64,000 nt of DNA. Source: Pseudoxanthomonas sp. Root630. GTDB lineage: Bacteria > Pseudomonadota > Gammaproteobacteria > Xanthomonadales > Xanthomonadaceae. The translations under genes were made by a program, and so were the position numbers. Under the pieces are notes generated by a model, which was not told the origin of the DNA, did not search any database, and saw only the letters and a list, made by a program, of their open reading frames with translations. Positions 37,899 to 48,279 of the stretch are shown in pieces (the stretch's first letter is position 1; every line of letters starts with the position of its first letter). The stretch spans positions 271,439 to 335,438 of the forward strand of contig NZ_LMGY01000016.1 of the NCBI RefSeq assembly GCF_001427585.1, written 5' to 3'.

Positions 37899-39281
37899 TC
37901 AGCGCCCCGCCAATGCGCGCGCCTGTTCCAGCTCCACCTTCAGGCTGCTGGCCAGTTCCTCGCGCTTCACTTCGAACTGCTGCTCGCGCAACAGGTCCTT
38001 CACCGTCACCGCACCGCGCGCTCGCTCGTCCTCGCCCGCCAGCACCACGAAGCGGATGCCCGCACGCGAGGCGTACTGGAACTGCTTGGCGAGCTTGCGG
38101 CCTTCCATCTGCACCTCGGTGTTGATGCCCGCCGCGCGCAGGCGCCGGGCGATGTCCAGCGACTCCGCCAGTTCGCCTTCGTCCATCAGGGCGACCATCG
38201 CCTGCACGCTGCTCTCGTCGCTGCCGGCGATCAGGCCGGCTTCGCGCAGCTGCCAGAACAGGCGCGTCAGCCCGATCGAGATGCCCACGCCCGGCAGCTT
38301 CGACTTGGTGTAGTGGCTGGCCAGGTCTTCGTAGCGGCCGCCCGAGCAGATCGACCCGATCTGCGGATAACCGTCCAGCTGGGTCTCGTAAACGGTGCCG
38401 GTGTAGTAGTCCAGACCACGGGCGATCGAGAAATTCAGGCAGTACGCCTCTTCCGGTACGCCCAGCGCCTTGACCAGGTCCAGCACTTCGCGCAGTTCGG
38501 CGATGCCCTGGTCGAAGATCTCGCTGCCCTGCCCCAGCGCGTCGAGCTTGGCCAGCGCATCGGCGTGGCTGCTGCTGCGCATGGCGACGAAGTCGAGGAT
38601 GCGGTCCACGCCTTCGGCGGACATGCCGAAGCCTTCGCCGGTCAGCGTCTCGCGCACGTAGTCGGCGCCGCGCTTGTCCAGCTTGTCGACTTCGCGCAGG
38701 ACCAGCGCCTGCTGCTCGCCGTCGGTGACGCCCTGGGCTTCGAAGAAGCCGCGCATCAGCTTGCGGTTGTTCAACTGGATGGTGAAATCGCCGATGCCCA
38801 GGTCGCTGAACACCGCGTGGATCACGGCGAGGATCTCGGCGTCGAAGCGCACGCTGAGCGCATCCTTGCCGATCACGTCGATATCGCACTGGTAGAACTC
38901 GCGGAAGCGGCCGCGCTGCGCGCGTTCGCCGCGGTAGACGCGCTGGATCTGGTAGCGGCGGAACGGGAAGGTCAGCTCGTGCTCGTGTTCGGCCACGTAG
39001 CGCGCGAGCGGCACCGTCAGATCGAAGCGCAGCGCCAGTTCCGGCAAGCCGTCGCCTTCTTTCGCCAGTGCGCCGGTGGACTGCACGAAATACACCTGCC
39101 GCTCCGTCTCGCCGCCGGACTTGGTCAGCAGCGTCTCGGACAGCTCGAACACCGGCGTTTCCACCGGCAGGAATCCGAAGCGCTCGTAGTTGCGGCGGAT
39201 GGTGTCCAGCATGCGCTGGAAGGCGATCTGCTCGCGCGGAAGCAGTTCCATCACTCCGGGCGGCGTACGGGGCTTGATCAA
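37899..39281 (-). CDS. hisS: Histidyl-tRNA synthetase
   Basis: A class II synthetase. Visible are motif 2 [31 protein letters not shown], the histidine-binding [13 protein letters not shown] and the C-terminal anticodon-binding domain. I chose the TTG at 39281, which gives 460 residues beginning at the usual position ([14 protein letters not shown]) and has GGAG eight bases upstream; a GTG at 39311 would add ten residues but lacks a ribosome site. The gene precedes the ammonia-lyase gene on the same transcript. Confidence 0.95.
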   Translation of the reverse strand: MIKPRTPPGVMELLPREQIAFQRMLDTIRRNYERFGFLPVETPVFELSETLLTKSGGETERQVYFVQSTGALAKEGDGLPELALRFDLTVPLARYVAEHEHELTFPFRRYQIQRVYRGERAQRGRFREFYQCDIDVIGKDALSVRFDAEILAVIHAVFSDLGIGDFTIQLNNRKLMRGFFEAQGVTDGEQQALVLREVDKLDKRGADYVRETLTGEGFGMSAEGVDRILDFVAMRSSSHADALAKLDALGQGSEIFDQGIAELREVLDLVKALGVPEEAYCLNFSIARGLDYYTGTVYETQLDGYPQIGSICSGGRYEDLASHYTKSKLPGVGISIGLTRLFWQLREAGLIAGSDESSVQAMVALMDEGELAESLDIARRLRAAGINTEVQMEGRKLAKQFQYASRAGIRFVVLAGEDERARGAVTVKDLLREQQFEVKREELASSLKVELEQARALAGR

Positions 39282-39397
39282 GCGAAAAACTCCAGCGGAC
39301 GGCAATGACACATTCTAAGTGGGAAGGCCGCGCATCGTCAGGAAAGCGCCACACCCTATTGCCGCCCACGCGACGACTGCATACAATGCACGGCTCG

Positions 39398-39474
<77 letters not shown>

Positions 39475-39481
39475 ACACATG

Positions 39482-39515
39482 AAACCCGGGAAACGAAAGT
39501 TTCCCGGGTTTTTTG
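39482..39515 (+). terminator. Intrinsic terminator after tRNA-Pro
   Basis: A perfect 13-bp stem (AAACCCGGGAAAC / GTTTCCCGGGTTT) with GAAA loop is followed by a T run. It lies seven bases after the tRNA end. Confidence 0.92.
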
Positions 39516-39890
39516 TTGCCCGGATTCCGGTGATCTCTCGCATGCGGCGCTGGACCCGCCTGCCCGCCGGATGCCAGCCCTCCCGCCACTCGCCCCCGAT
39601 GCCACCGGTCCTGGCTGGCCACTAAAAAGTGCTTTCCGTCACATAAATATGACGTTACACGTCACTCATTGACCGTCGGCGCGCTCGACCCGCACCGACC
39701 GGGCGAAGAAGACAGCCGGCGGCAGGCATCCAGCCGGTGGCATTGGCACGATCCGGGCAAGCGTGATTCATTTACATTTACGTAAAATTAACAAAAGTGC
39801 AGCGGGAGTGACCTGTCTGCGGGTACTTTCGAGAATTGGCAGAGTTTTTGCATAAACGCGCGGAATGACAACGCACACGCGTTTCCCCGC
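39516..39890 (+). promoter_or_regulatory. Upstream regulatory region of pgaABCD
   Basis: This 375-bp stretch has no credible gene. It contains alternating half-sites CGTCA (39637-39641), TGACG (39650-39654) and CGTCA (39660-39664), forming two inverted repeats around a shared TGACG, and an AT-rich segment with the palindrome TTTACGTAAA (39777-39786). The AT content is much higher than in the surrounding genes. These are plausible operator and promoter elements for the pga operon; no factor can be named from sequence, and I see no c-di-GMP riboswitch. Confidence 0.55.
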
Positions 39891-41966
39891 ATGGCAGGAC
39901 TCTTGAATCTTCGTCTGCTCCCCCTTGCCCTGGCATGTGCCTCGGGCTTTTCCCTGTACTCCCCGGCGACCCGCGCGACTCCTGTTCTCCCGGGGGCTGC
40001 CCCGTCGCGCCAATCGGGGCTGGAAGAAGCCGCGCACCTGCGCGACCAACGCCAGTGGCTGGCGGCATTGGCCATCTACGAGCGCCTGCTCGCGGCGCAT
40101 CCCGACGACGAGGATGCCTATCGGATGCGCGCCCTGACCCTGGCGGACCTCGGCAATGCGGAACGCGCCTGGCAGCTGTATCGCGCGCGCCCGTCGGTGT
40201 TCTCGGCCGCCCAGGCCGAGCGCCTGCAGAACGACCGCCTGGCACGCAGGATCGTGTGGGGCGGCCTGTACGCGCAGGACACCGCATCCCGGCTGGACGA
40301 AATGAAACAGGCCGAGCGCCTGATGGTGGAGCACCTTGCCAGCCTGACGGCGGAACAGCGTGCCGCCGCCCACCGTCCACGACTGGACTCGCTGGTCATC
40401 CTCAACACGCTGGAAAAGCATGACGAGGTCGTGGCGGCGTACCGGTCGCTGCTGGCCGATGGTCTGCAGGTGCCGCCTTACGCGCTGGCGAAGGTCGGCG
40501 ACTCGCTGCTGGCCACGCGCCATCCCGAAGAGGCCGCTGCCGCGCTGGAGACCTCCCTGGCTGCGATGCCCGGCGAGTTCGACATCCAGTTGCTGCTGGC
40601 TTACGCCTATCTCGAATCGGAACAGCACGAGCGCGCACTGACCACGCTGGATGCGCTGGTCAAGGCCAACGAGCCCTGGCCGCGAGCGCCGGGTGCACGC
40701 CGTGGACACCAGAACTGGCACCGCTTCGACGCAGACACCAACCGCGCCATGGTGACCGCCTACGGCAACCGGTTGCAGGAAGCGCAGACGGCCCTTGAGG
40801 CGCTGGCGTCCATCGCGCCCAACAATGCGGGGTTGCAGTCGCGCCTGGGCAACATCTTCAGCATGCGGGGCTGGACCGGACGTGCGCTGGAGCGCCAGCG
40901 CATGGCGATGACCCTCGACCCGCGCAGCACCGAGGCCCGCATCGGCGCGACCGAATCCCTGCTCGCGCTCGACCGCGTGGGCGACGCCCGTGTACTCCAC
41001 GACGGTCTGCTGGAACAGTTCCCGGGCAACACCCACGTGCAGCGCCTGGATCGCTACTGGGATGCGCACCTGGGCTGGCGCGGTCGCGCATGGGCGGCTG
41101 CGGGTCGCAGCGACGCCGAAGGCGCGTCGACGACCGCGTCGCCGCTCGGAAATCGCGACGGCGAGTACGGGGTTTACATCGAGAGCCCGATGCTGGCCGA
41201 CCGCTGGCGCCTGACCGCGCAGGCCAGCGATGCCTGGGCCGACTTCCAGGGCGAACGCGTGCATGCCCGCCACACCGGCATGGGCTTGCTCTACACCCAC
41301 GACCGGCTCTCCCTGGAAGCGCAGGCATCGCGCCCGGACGACCGTTACCTCGACGACACCGCCGTCGGAATCCGCGCCGGCTGGCGCGCCAGCGACACGC
41401 TGTCCGCCAGCGCCGCCGCGTTCCATGCAGATCCGGAAGCGTCACTGCAGGCGCGCCGCAGCGGGATCGGGGCCGACAGTTGGCAAGCCGGACTGGTGTG
41501 GACGCCGTCGGAACAGGGGCAACTGGGCGCGCGCTACAAGCACTGGGACTACGACGACGGCAATCGACGCCAGGAACTGGGCGTGTACGGCCAGCGCCGG
41601 TGGATCACGCGCCCACACCTGCTGGTCGACATGATCGGCGACGCGTATGCATCGCGCGGAAGCCGCGATGACGCTCCTTATTACAACCCGTCGCAGGACC
41701 GCGCTTTCAATGGCGGCGTGCGCATCGACCACGTCGCCTGGCGCCGCTACGAACGCCACCTGCGGCAGCGGCTTGAGATCACCGCTGGCAGCTACTGGCA
41801 ACAAGGCCACGGCAGCGCGTGGGTGCCGCGCGCCAGCTACCGGCAGGAGCTGAAGCTGGGCATGGGGCACGTGCTGGACTACGGCATCTCCTGGTCGCGC
41901 CCCGTCTACGACGGCCAGCGCGAGCAGCACGTGGCGCTGGATATCGAATACCGGTGGGGAGAATGA
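39891..41966 (+). CDS. pgaA: Poly-beta-1,6-GlcNAc outer-membrane export porin PgaA
   Basis: A 691-residue protein with an N-terminal signal sequence (LRLLPLALACASGFSL), tetratricopeptide-like helical repeats through about residue 380 (for example QRQWLAALAIYERLLAAHPDDEDAYRMRALTLADLG-like units), and a C-terminal beta-barrel (alternating Trp/Tyr strands ending in EYRWGE). This is the PgaA/HmsH layout, in which the TPR part guides the deacetylated polymer to the porin. It overlaps pgaB by ATGA. It is shorter than E. coli PgaA (807). Confidence 0.92.
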   Translation: MAGLLNLRLLPLALACASGFSLYSPATRATPVLPGAAPSRQSGLEEAAHLRDQRQWLAALAIYERLLAAHPDDEDAYRMRALTLADLGNAERAWQLYRARPSVFSAAQAERLQNDRLARRIVWGGLYAQDTASRLDEMKQAERLMVEHLASLTAEQRAAAHRPRLDSLVILNTLEKHDEVVAAYRSLLADGLQVPPYALAKVGDSLLATRHPEEAAAALETSLAAMPGEFDIQLLLAYAYLESEQHERALTTLDALVKANEPWPRAPGARRGHQNWHRFDADTNRAMVTAYGNRLQEAQTALEALASIAPNNAGLQSRLGNIFSMRGWTGRALERQRMAMTLDPRSTEARIGATESLLALDRVGDARVLHDGLLEQFPGNTHVQRLDRYWDAHLGWRGRAWAAAGRSDAEGASTTASPLGNRDGEYGVYIESPMLADRWRLTAQASDAWADFQGERVHARHTGMGLLYTHDRLSLEAQASRPDDRYLDDTAVGIRAGWRASDTLSASAAAFHADPEASLQARRSGIGADSWQAGLVWTPSEQGQLGARYKHWDYDDGNRRQELGVYGQRRWITRPHLLVDMIGDAYASRGSRDDAPYYNPSQDRAFNGGVRIDHVAWRRYERHLRQRLEITAGSYWQQGHGSAWVPRASYRQELKLGMGHVLDYGISWSRPVYDGQREQHVALDIEYRWGE

Positions 41967-43873
41967 GCATGGCGTGCACCCTTGGCAACCTGATCCTGCG
42001 GGCGTGCCTGTCATTGTCCGCGCTGCTGCCGTTGGCGGCCTCCGCGGGCGATGCCGCCCCCGTCGCGAGCACGCTGAACGTGGCCGGCGACCGTCTGCTG
42101 GTGCTCAGCTACCACGACATCCGCGACGACGTCGCCCGCAAGGGCGATCCGGATGGCTACGCGGTCGGTACGCAGAACTTCGCCGCGCACCTGGACTGGC
42201 TTTCCGGCCACGGCTACCACCCGGTGAGCCTGGCAGCGGTCCTGGCGGCCTCGCGCGGGGAACGCGCGCTGCCGGACAAAGCGGTATTGCTGACCTTCGA
42301 CGACGGCCTGCGCAGCGTGTACACGCATGCGTTCCCGTTGTTGCGTGCGTACGGCTATCCCGCGCTGGTCGCGGTGGTGACCGACTGGGTGGAACTGCCC
42401 GCAGGCCGGCAGGTCGACTACGGGCCGCGCATGTTCACGCACGACGACTTCCTGACCTGGGCGCAACTGCGCGAGATGCAGGCCAGCGGCCTGGTCGAAG
42501 TGGCCTCGCACAGCCACGACCTGCATCACGGGGTGCAATCGAACCCGCAGGGCAACATGACCCCGGCCGCGATCACCCGCCGCTACGACACGACGGCACG
42601 CCGCTACGAGAGCGAAGCCGAGTACCGCGCACGCATCCGTGCCGACCTGCAGGCCAGCACCGACACGTTGCAGCGCGAGTTGGGCGTGCGTCCGCGCGCC
42701 ATCGTCTGGCCGTATGCCGCGTACAACAGCATCAGCAACGACATCGCCGAAACGCTGGGCATGTCGGTGTCGTTCGACCTCGAGGGCCGCGAACAGAAAG
42801 TCGGCCGCGACCTGCACGGCCTGGCGCGCCTGCTGCTGAGCAACAACCCCAACATCGGCGACCTGGCCTACGAGCTGCGCCATGACGAGGACGTCGCGGG
42901 CGTGCGCGCCATGCAGGTCGACCTGGACTACGTCTACGACGCGGATCCCGCGCAGCTGGACCGCAACCTCGACGCGCTGCTGGAGCGGGTCAAGCGGATC
43001 GGCCCCACCCATGTGTTCCTGCAGGCGTTCGCAGACCCCGACGGCAATGGCTCGGCGGATGCGCTGTACTTCCCCAACCGTCACCTGCCGGTGCGCGCGG
43101 ACCTGTTCAACCGCGTGGCCTGGCAGCTGCGCACGCGCGCGGGCGTGAAGGTGCTGGCGTGGCTGCCGGTGCTCGGCTTCGAGCCGCCGGATGCGGCACA
43201 GCGCCAGGCGCTGGCGCTGCCGGAGCGCAAGGGCGACATCTTCCGGCTGGACCCCTCCAATCCCCGCGCCCGCGCACTGGTCATCGACATCTACGAAGAC
43301 CTGGCGATCGCCAGCTACTTCGAGGGGCTGCTGTTCCACGATGACGCCTATCTCCGCGATGACGAGCTTGCCCGCCTCGGCGGTTCCGACGCACGCGCGC
43401 AGCTGCTCGTCGATTTCACCCACGAACTGAAACGCTCCGCCGAGCGCTGGCGCCCCAAGCTGCTGACGGTCCGCAACCTGTACGCACGCACCGTGCTCGA
43501 GCCCGAGAGCCAGCAGTGGTTCGGGCAGCGCCTGGACACCTTCCTCACGGCCTACGACTACACCGCGCTGATGGCCATGCCGTGGATGGAAGGCGAGCAT
43601 CGCCGTCCTGCGGCCTGGATGCGCGAACTGTCCGATGCGGTGCGCAAGCACGATCCTTCGTTCAACAAGACGCTGTTCGAACTGCAGACGCGCGACTGGC
43701 GCGGCGCCAAGCCGATCCCGGGCGAGACCCTGCAGGCCCTGGTCCGCCAGCTTCAGGCCGACGGCGTGCGCCACCTCGGGTGGTACCCGGACGACTTCAT
43801 CGGCGATCAGCCGCGCCTCCCCGACGTGCGCGGCAGCCTGTCCGCGCGCAGCTTCCCGTACGAGGAGCGATGA
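41963..43873 (+). CDS. pgaB: Poly-beta-1,6-GlcNAc N-deacetylase PgaB
   Basis: A 636-residue periplasmic enzyme. The N-terminal NodB-like deacetylase has LSYHDIRDD and TFDDGLRSVYTHAFPLLRAYGYPA with the metal-binding Asp-Asp and His motifs (ASHSHDLHHG); the C-terminal half (about 300-636) is the GH153 glycosidase-like domain (VDLDYVYDADPAQLDRNLDALLERVKRI...LFHDDAYLRDDE). The signal peptide lacks a proper lipobox (LRAC), so unlike E. coli PgaB it may not be a lipoprotein. It overlaps pgaA and pgaC. Confidence 0.94.
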   Translation: MSMACTLGNLILRACLSLSALLPLAASAGDAAPVASTLNVAGDRLLVLSYHDIRDDVARKGDPDGYAVGTQNFAAHLDWLSGHGYHPVSLAAVLAASRGERALPDKAVLLTFDDGLRSVYTHAFPLLRAYGYPALVAVVTDWVELPAGRQVDYGPRMFTHDDFLTWAQLREMQASGLVEVASHSHDLHHGVQSNPQGNMTPAAITRRYDTTARRYESEAEYRARIRADLQASTDTLQRELGVRPRAIVWPYAAYNSISNDIAETLGMSVSFDLEGREQKVGRDLHGLARLLLSNNPNIGDLAYELRHDEDVAGVRAMQVDLDYVYDADPAQLDRNLDALLERVKRIGPTHVFLQAFADPDGNGSADALYFPNRHLPVRADLFNRVAWQLRTRAGVKVLAWLPVLGFEPPDAAQRQALALPERKGDIFRLDPSNPRARALVIDIYEDLAIASYFEGLLFHDDAYLRDDELARLGGSDARAQLLVDFTHELKRSAERWRPKLLTVRNLYARTVLEPESQQWFGQRLDTFLTAYDYTALMAMPWMEGEHRRPAAWMRELSDAVRKHDPSFNKTLFELQTRDWRGAKPIPGETLQALVRQLQADGVRHLGWYPDDFIGDQPRLPDVRGSLSARSFPYEER

Positions 43874-45120
43874 TGGGCACGTACCTCGAGGCGCTGTTCC
43901 AGTTCGCGTTCCTGTATCCGATCGTGATGTCCTTCTTCTGGATGTCCGGCGGGCTCTACTACTACTTCCGCCGCGAACGGCATGCGCGACCGCGCAACGA
44001 TCCGCCTCCGATGGCGGTGATGCCGTTCGCCACGCTGCTGATTCCCTGCCACAACGAAGGCGACAACGTCGAGGACACGATTGGCGGCGCGCTCGCGCAG
44101 CACTATCCGGACTTCGAGGTGATCGCCATCAACGACGGCAGCCGGGACGATACCGGCGACCGGCTGAACGCGCTGGCCGCAAAGCACCCCCGCCTGCGCG
44201 TGATCCACCTGGATCGCAACCTGGGCAAGGCGAACGCGTTGCGCATGGGCGCGCTGGCCGCGCGCAGCGAGTATCTCGTCTGCATCGACGGCGACGCATT
44301 GCTCGACGAGTACGCCACCCACTGGATGATCTGGCACCTGACATCGGGCCCCCGGGTGGGCGCGGTGACCGGTAATCCGCGGATCCGCAACCGCTCCACG
44401 CTGCTCGGTCGCCTCCAGGTGGGCGAATTCTCTTCGATCATCGGCATGATCAAGCGCGCGCAGCGCGTCTATGGACGGATCTTCACCGTGTCGGGCGTGA
44501 TCAGCGGTTTCCGCCGCACCGCGCTGCACCGCATCGGCTACTGGGCCGACGACATGGTGACCGAGGACATCGACATCAGCTGGCGCCTGCAGCTCGACCA
44601 TTGGGACATCCGCTACGAGCCCAATGCGTTGTGCTTCATCCTGATGCCGGAGACCCTCAACGGCTTGTGGCGCCAGCGCCTCCGCTGGGCGCAGGGCGGC
44701 GTCGAGGTGCTGATCCGCCACAGCATGGACATGTTCACCTGGCGCAAGCGCCGGATGTGGGCGGTCCTGGCGGAGTACCTGCTCAGCGTGGTCTGGGCGT
44801 ACACCATGCTGCTCATCATCGTGTTGTGGGCGCTGGGCAAGTTCGTGCCGTTGCCGCCCGGCCTGTACGTGCACACCCTGCTGCCATCCTGGCATGGCGT
44901 GATCCTGGCCCTGATCTGCATGCTGCAGTTCGCCAGCAGCATCGTCATCGACCGTCGCTACGAGACCGCGGTGGGCCGCAACTATTTCTGGATGATCTGG
45001 TACCCGATGGCGTACTGGATGCTGAGCCTGTTCACCACCGTCGTGGCGGTGCCGAAGACGCTGATGCGTCGCCGGCGCGGACGCGCCACATGGGTCAGCC
45101 CCGACCGGGGGATACGATGA
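43870..45120 (+). CDS. pgaC: Poly-beta-1,6-GlcNAc synthase PgaC
   Basis: A 416-residue membrane glycosyltransferase family 2 enzyme that polymerises UDP-GlcNAc. An N-terminal helix pair is followed by the catalytic domain with INDGSRDDTGD, DGDALLDE (DxD), TEDIDISWRLQL (acceptor Asp) and QRLRWAQGG (QxxRW), then C-terminal membrane helices. In E. coli PgaC works with PgaD and is activated by c-di-GMP. The ATG overlaps the pgaB stop; a second ATG follows immediately. Confidence 0.95.
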   Translation: MMGTYLEALFQFAFLYPIVMSFFWMSGGLYYYFRRERHARPRNDPPPMAVMPFATLLIPCHNEGDNVEDTIGGALAQHYPDFEVIAINDGSRDDTGDRLNALAAKHPRLRVIHLDRNLGKANALRMGALAARSEYLVCIDGDALLDEYATHWMIWHLTSGPRVGAVTGNPRIRNRSTLLGRLQVGEFSSIIGMIKRAQRVYGRIFTVSGVISGFRRTALHRIGYWADDMVTEDIDISWRLQLDHWDIRYEPNALCFILMPETLNGLWRQRLRWAQGGVEVLIRHSMDMFTWRKRRMWAVLAEYLLSVVWAYTMLLIIVLWALGKFVPLPPGLYVHTLLPSWHGVILALICMLQFASSIVIDRRYETAVGRNYFWMIWYPMAYWMLSLFTTVVAVPKTLMRRRRGRATWVSPDRGIR

Positions 45121-45572
45121 AATTCGATTCGCGCTTGATCCGCAAACCGATGAAGCAGCCGCGCCTGCAACGCGCGGCGTGGGGCTTCGTCACACTGGGC
45201 TTCTGGATGGTGTACGTCTACCTGTGGACGCCGCTGGTCACGCTGATTCTCTGGCTGCTCGGTATTCGCACGGCGTTCTTCGAACTCTACGTGCGCGACC
45301 ACGCCATCGAGCCGTTCCTGTTGTTCACGCTGCCGATACTGGCCGTCGCGTGCGCATTGCTGCTGATCGCATGGGCCGAGTACAACCGGTTCCGGTTCGG
45401 ACGCACGGACAGGCGCAGCCAGCCGCGTAGCGCGACGCTGACGGAAGTGGCCGACGCCCTGGGCGCTCCGCCGGCGGTCGCCCGCGCTCTGGTACTGGGC
45501 AAGGTGACCGTGCTGCACATGGGCGAGGACGCCCGCCCGCAGGGATTCACCGCACTCTCAGAGTCCGCCTGA
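45117..45572 (+). CDS. pgaD: PgaD-like accessory membrane protein
   Basis: A 151-residue protein with two membrane helices (about 22-47 and 65-86) and a basic C-terminal cytosolic tail. The size, topology and place after pgaC (ATGA overlap) identify it as PgaD, the c-di-GMP-binding partner of PgaC. Its last five codons overlap the end of the converging proA gene by 15 bp. Confidence 0.88.
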   Translation: MKFDSRLIRKPMKQPRLQRAAWGFVTLGFWMVYVYLWTPLVTLILWLLGIRTAFFELYVRDHAIEPFLLFTLPILAVACALLLIAWAEYNRFRFGRTDRRSQPRSATLTEVADALGAPPAVARALVLGKVTVLHMGEDARPQGFTALSESA

Positions 45573-46844
45573 GGCCTGCGGTCCACCCAGGTCGGGGTGT
45601 CTCACCTGGCCTTCCCCGCGAACGACGAAACGCTCCACCGTCAGGGCTTCCAGTCCCATCGGGCCGTAACTGTGCAGCCGGGTGGTCGAGATGCCGATCT
45701 CCGCGCCCAGCCCCAGCTCACCGCCGTCCGAAAACCGCGAGGAGGCATTGACCATGACCACTGCGGAACGGAGTGCCTGGATGAACCGCTCGGCGTGAGC
45801 CGGCGTGCGGGTGACGATCACCTCGGTGTGGTCGGACGTGTGCCGGCGCACGTGGGCGATGGCGGCTTCGAGGTCGTCGACCACGCCGATGGCGAGTACC
45901 AGGTCGAGGTATTCGGCCGCGAAGTCGTCCTCGGTCGCCGCGGCGGCATCGGGCACCCACACCCTGCCCGCTTCGTCAACGCGCACTTCCACGCCACGCG
46001 CGCGCAGGGCTTCCGCGGCGCGCGGCAGGAAGGTCGGCGCGATGTCGCGGTGGACCAGCAGCGTCTCCAATGCATTGCAGGCCGACGGTCGCGAGACCTT
46101 TCCGTCCAGCAACAGCCCGAGCGCGACATCTTCGTCCGCACCGGCATCCACATACTGGTGGCAGACGCCCTTGTAGTGCTTGATGACCGGCACGCGCGCG
46201 TGCTCGGCGACGAAGCGGATCAGGCCTTCGCCACCGCGCGGGATCACCAGGTCGACGATGTCGCTGAGCTGGATCAGCTCCAGGATGGTCTCGCGCCGCA
46301 GATCCTCGACCAGCGTCAGCACGGCCTCGGGCAAACCGGCCTCGCGCAGCGCACGGCGCAGCGCGGCCGCGATGGCGCTATTGGAGTGGATGGCTTCCGA
46401 TCCGCCGCGCAGGATCACCGCGTTGCCGGCCTTCAGGCACAGCGCGGCGGCATCGGCGGTCACGTTCGGACGTGCTTCGTAGATCATCGCGATCACGCCC
46501 AACGGCACGCGCACGCGCTCCACATGGATGCCGTTCGGCCGGTCGTACGCGCGGGTGACCTGCCCGACCGGATCGGGCAAGCCGGCGACTTCCCGCACCG
46601 CTGCCGCGATGCCGTGCAGGCGTTTTGTGTCGAGCCGCAACCGGTCCAGCATCGCGCTGCCGACACCCTTGGCTTCCGCCGCTTCGATATCGCGTGCGTT
46701 GGCGGCCAGGATCGCCGACGCGTCGGCGAGAAGCGCGTCGGCCATGGCCAGCAGCAACGCATTCTTCGCGTCCGTCGGCAGCGTGGCGATGGCGTGCGCG
46801 GCATCGCGGCACTGCAGGGCTTGCTGGGTGATCGCGCCGATCAT
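45558..46844 (-). CDS. proA: Gamma-glutamyl phosphate reductase
   Basis: A 428-residue NADPH-dependent aldehyde-dehydrogenase-fold enzyme, second step of proline synthesis. It shows [31 protein letters not shown], the catalytic Cys in [17 protein letters not shown], and a C-terminal [25 protein letters not shown]. It lies 19 bases after proB and is the last gene of the arginine-proline transcript, overlapping pgaD tail to tail. Confidence 0.97.
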   Translation of the reverse strand: MIGAITQQALQCRDAAHAIATLPTDAKNALLLAMADALLADASAILAANARDIEAAEAKGVGSAMLDRLRLDTKRLHGIAAAVREVAGLPDPVGQVTRAYDRPNGIHVERVRVPLGVIAMIYEARPNVTADAAALCLKAGNAVILRGGSEAIHSNSAIAAALRRALREAGLPEAVLTLVEDLRRETILELIQLSDIVDLVIPRGGEGLIRFVAEHARVPVIKHYKGVCHQYVDAGADEDVALGLLLDGKVSRPSACNALETLLVHRDIAPTFLPRAAEALRARGVEVRVDEAGRVWVPDAAAATEDDFAAEYLDLVLAIGVVDDLEAAIAHVRRHTSDHTEVIVTRTPAHAERFIQALRSAVVMVNASSRFSDGGELGLGAEIGISTTRLHSYGPMGLEALTVERFVVRGEGQVRHPDLGGPQASGGL

Positions 46845-46863
46845 GCGGACTCCGTGGGAGGCG

Positions 46864-48012
46864 TCAGAGGAGGACCAGATCGTCGCGATGCACGACGTTC
46901 TCGCCGTAGGTGTAACCGAGTATGCCTTCGATGTCGCGCGAATGACGGCGCGCGATGCGACGGATGTCCACGGCAGAGTATTGGCTGACGCCGCGCGCGA
47001 CGGTGCGGTCGCCCTCGCCGTCGCGCAGCACCACCTCGACCATGTCGCCGCGGCGGAAGTCGCCTTCGGCGGTGGTGACGCCGCCCGGCAACAACGAGGC
47101 ACCCTTGCCCGTCATCGCACCGGCGGCGCCGGTGTCGACAACGATCGCACCGGCTTCGACCGGCACGTTGCGCAGCCAGTACTTGCGCGCCGCAAGCCGG
47201 TTCTGCGCGGGGCGGAACCGGGTGCCGAGCAGCGATCCGCGTGCGAGCGCCGCGACAGCACCGGCCTGGGTCCCGTTGAACAGGAAGGTCTCGATGCCCG
47301 CGGCGGCCGCCTTCGCGGCCGCTTCGAGCTTGGTGTGCATGCCACCGGTACCGACGCCACTGCCGGCGCCGCCGGCCATCGCGAAGAACGCGGGTGTCAG
47401 CGCTTCCACGTCCAGGATCGGCTGGGCATCGGCGTGCGTGCGCGGGTTGGCGGTGTAGAAGCCATCGATGTCGGTGGCGATGAACAGCGCATCCGCGTCG
47501 ATCAGCGCCGCCACGACGGCGGCCAGGTTGTCGTTGTCGCCGAGCTTGAGCTCATCGACGGAGACGGTGTCGTTCTCGTTGACGACAGGCAAGGCACCGA
47601 GCGTCAGCAATTCCTGCAGCGTCGCCCGCGCATTGAGGTAACGCCGGCGATTGCGCAGGTCGTCATGGGTCAGCAGCACCTGTGCCACCGGCCGGTCGAA
47701 GAAGCGCTGCCACAGTGCGATCAGTCGGGCCTGACCGAGCGCGGCCAACGCCTGGCGCTCCGCCATCGCCACCCCGGCCTGCGGCTTGCGATGCAGCAGG
47801 CCACGCCCGGCAGCGACCGCGCCCGACGACACGATCACCACTTCCTTGCCGGCGGCGATGCTGGAGGACACGAACTGGGCCAGGTTCAGTGCATGGCGCG
47901 GGGTCAGTCCCTCTTCGCCCCCGGCCAGCAGGCTGCTGCCGATCTTGAGCACGGCACGGCGCCACGCCGGCAGCGGTTGTTCTTCGAACGGAGGCGGCGC
48001 GGCGTGGGTCAT
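46864..48012 (-). CDS. proB: Glutamate 5-kinase
   Basis: A 382-residue ProB with an amino-acid-kinase domain ([73 protein letters not shown]) and a C-terminal PUA domain (about 285-382). It catalyses the feedback-regulated first step of proline synthesis. It starts nine bases after the YciI-like gene. Confidence 0.97.
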   Translation of the reverse strand: MTHAAPPPFEEQPLPAWRRAVLKIGSSLLAGGEEGLTPRHALNLAQFVSSSIAAGKEVVIVSSGAVAAGRGLLHRKPQAGVAMAERQALAALGQARLIALWQRFFDRPVAQVLLTHDDLRNRRRYLNARATLQELLTLGALPVVNENDTVSVDELKLGDNDNLAAVVAALIDADALFIATDIDGFYTANPRTHADAQPILDVEALTPAFFAMAGGAGSGVGTGGMHTKLEAAAKAAAAGIETFLFNGTQAGAVAALARGSLLGTRFRPAQNRLAARKYWLRNVPVEAGAIVVDTGAAGAMTGKGASLLPGGVTTAEGDFRRGDMVEVVLRDGEGDRTVARGVSQYSAVDIRRIARRHSRDIEGILGYTYGENVVHRDDLVLL

Positions 48013-48021
48013 CGTGTCAAC

Positions 48022-48279
48022 TCAGCGTGTGTTCCATTCGTGGACGGTGAGGTCGGAGGTGCCGAGCGTCGCCAGGGGATCGCGTGCCGCGATCGCCTGC
48101 GCCTGCTCCAGCGAATCCAGGTTGACCAGCACGTAGGCGCCACCGGTCCTGTCGCTGAAACCCCCGGTCATCTCGAGGTGGCCGCTGGCGCGCAATTCGT
48201 CCAGGAATGCGAGGTGCGGGGCGACGGCACGTTCGTCGAACGTGGGCCGCCGCATCGCCATCACGAGGTAGCGCTTCAC
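48022..48279 (-). CDS. YciI-like protein between argH and proB
   Basis: An 85-residue YCII-domain protein ([68 protein letters not shown]). The start is GTG 48279, fixed by a GTGA overlap with the argH stop. YCII proteins have a ferredoxin-like fold; no activity is proven for this type. The position in an arg-pro operon is reported here without a clear functional reason. Confidence 0.88.
   Translation of the reverse strand: MKRYLVMAMRRPTFDERAVAPHLAFLDELRASGHLEMTGGFSDRTGGAYVLVNLDSLEQAQAIAARDPLATLGTSDLTVHEWNTR

Noticed and set aside
39516..39890. A c-di-GMP riboswitch before pgaA
   Set aside because: I looked for GEMM-type conserved blocks in view of the c-di-GMP link and found none; the region has DNA palindromes instead.
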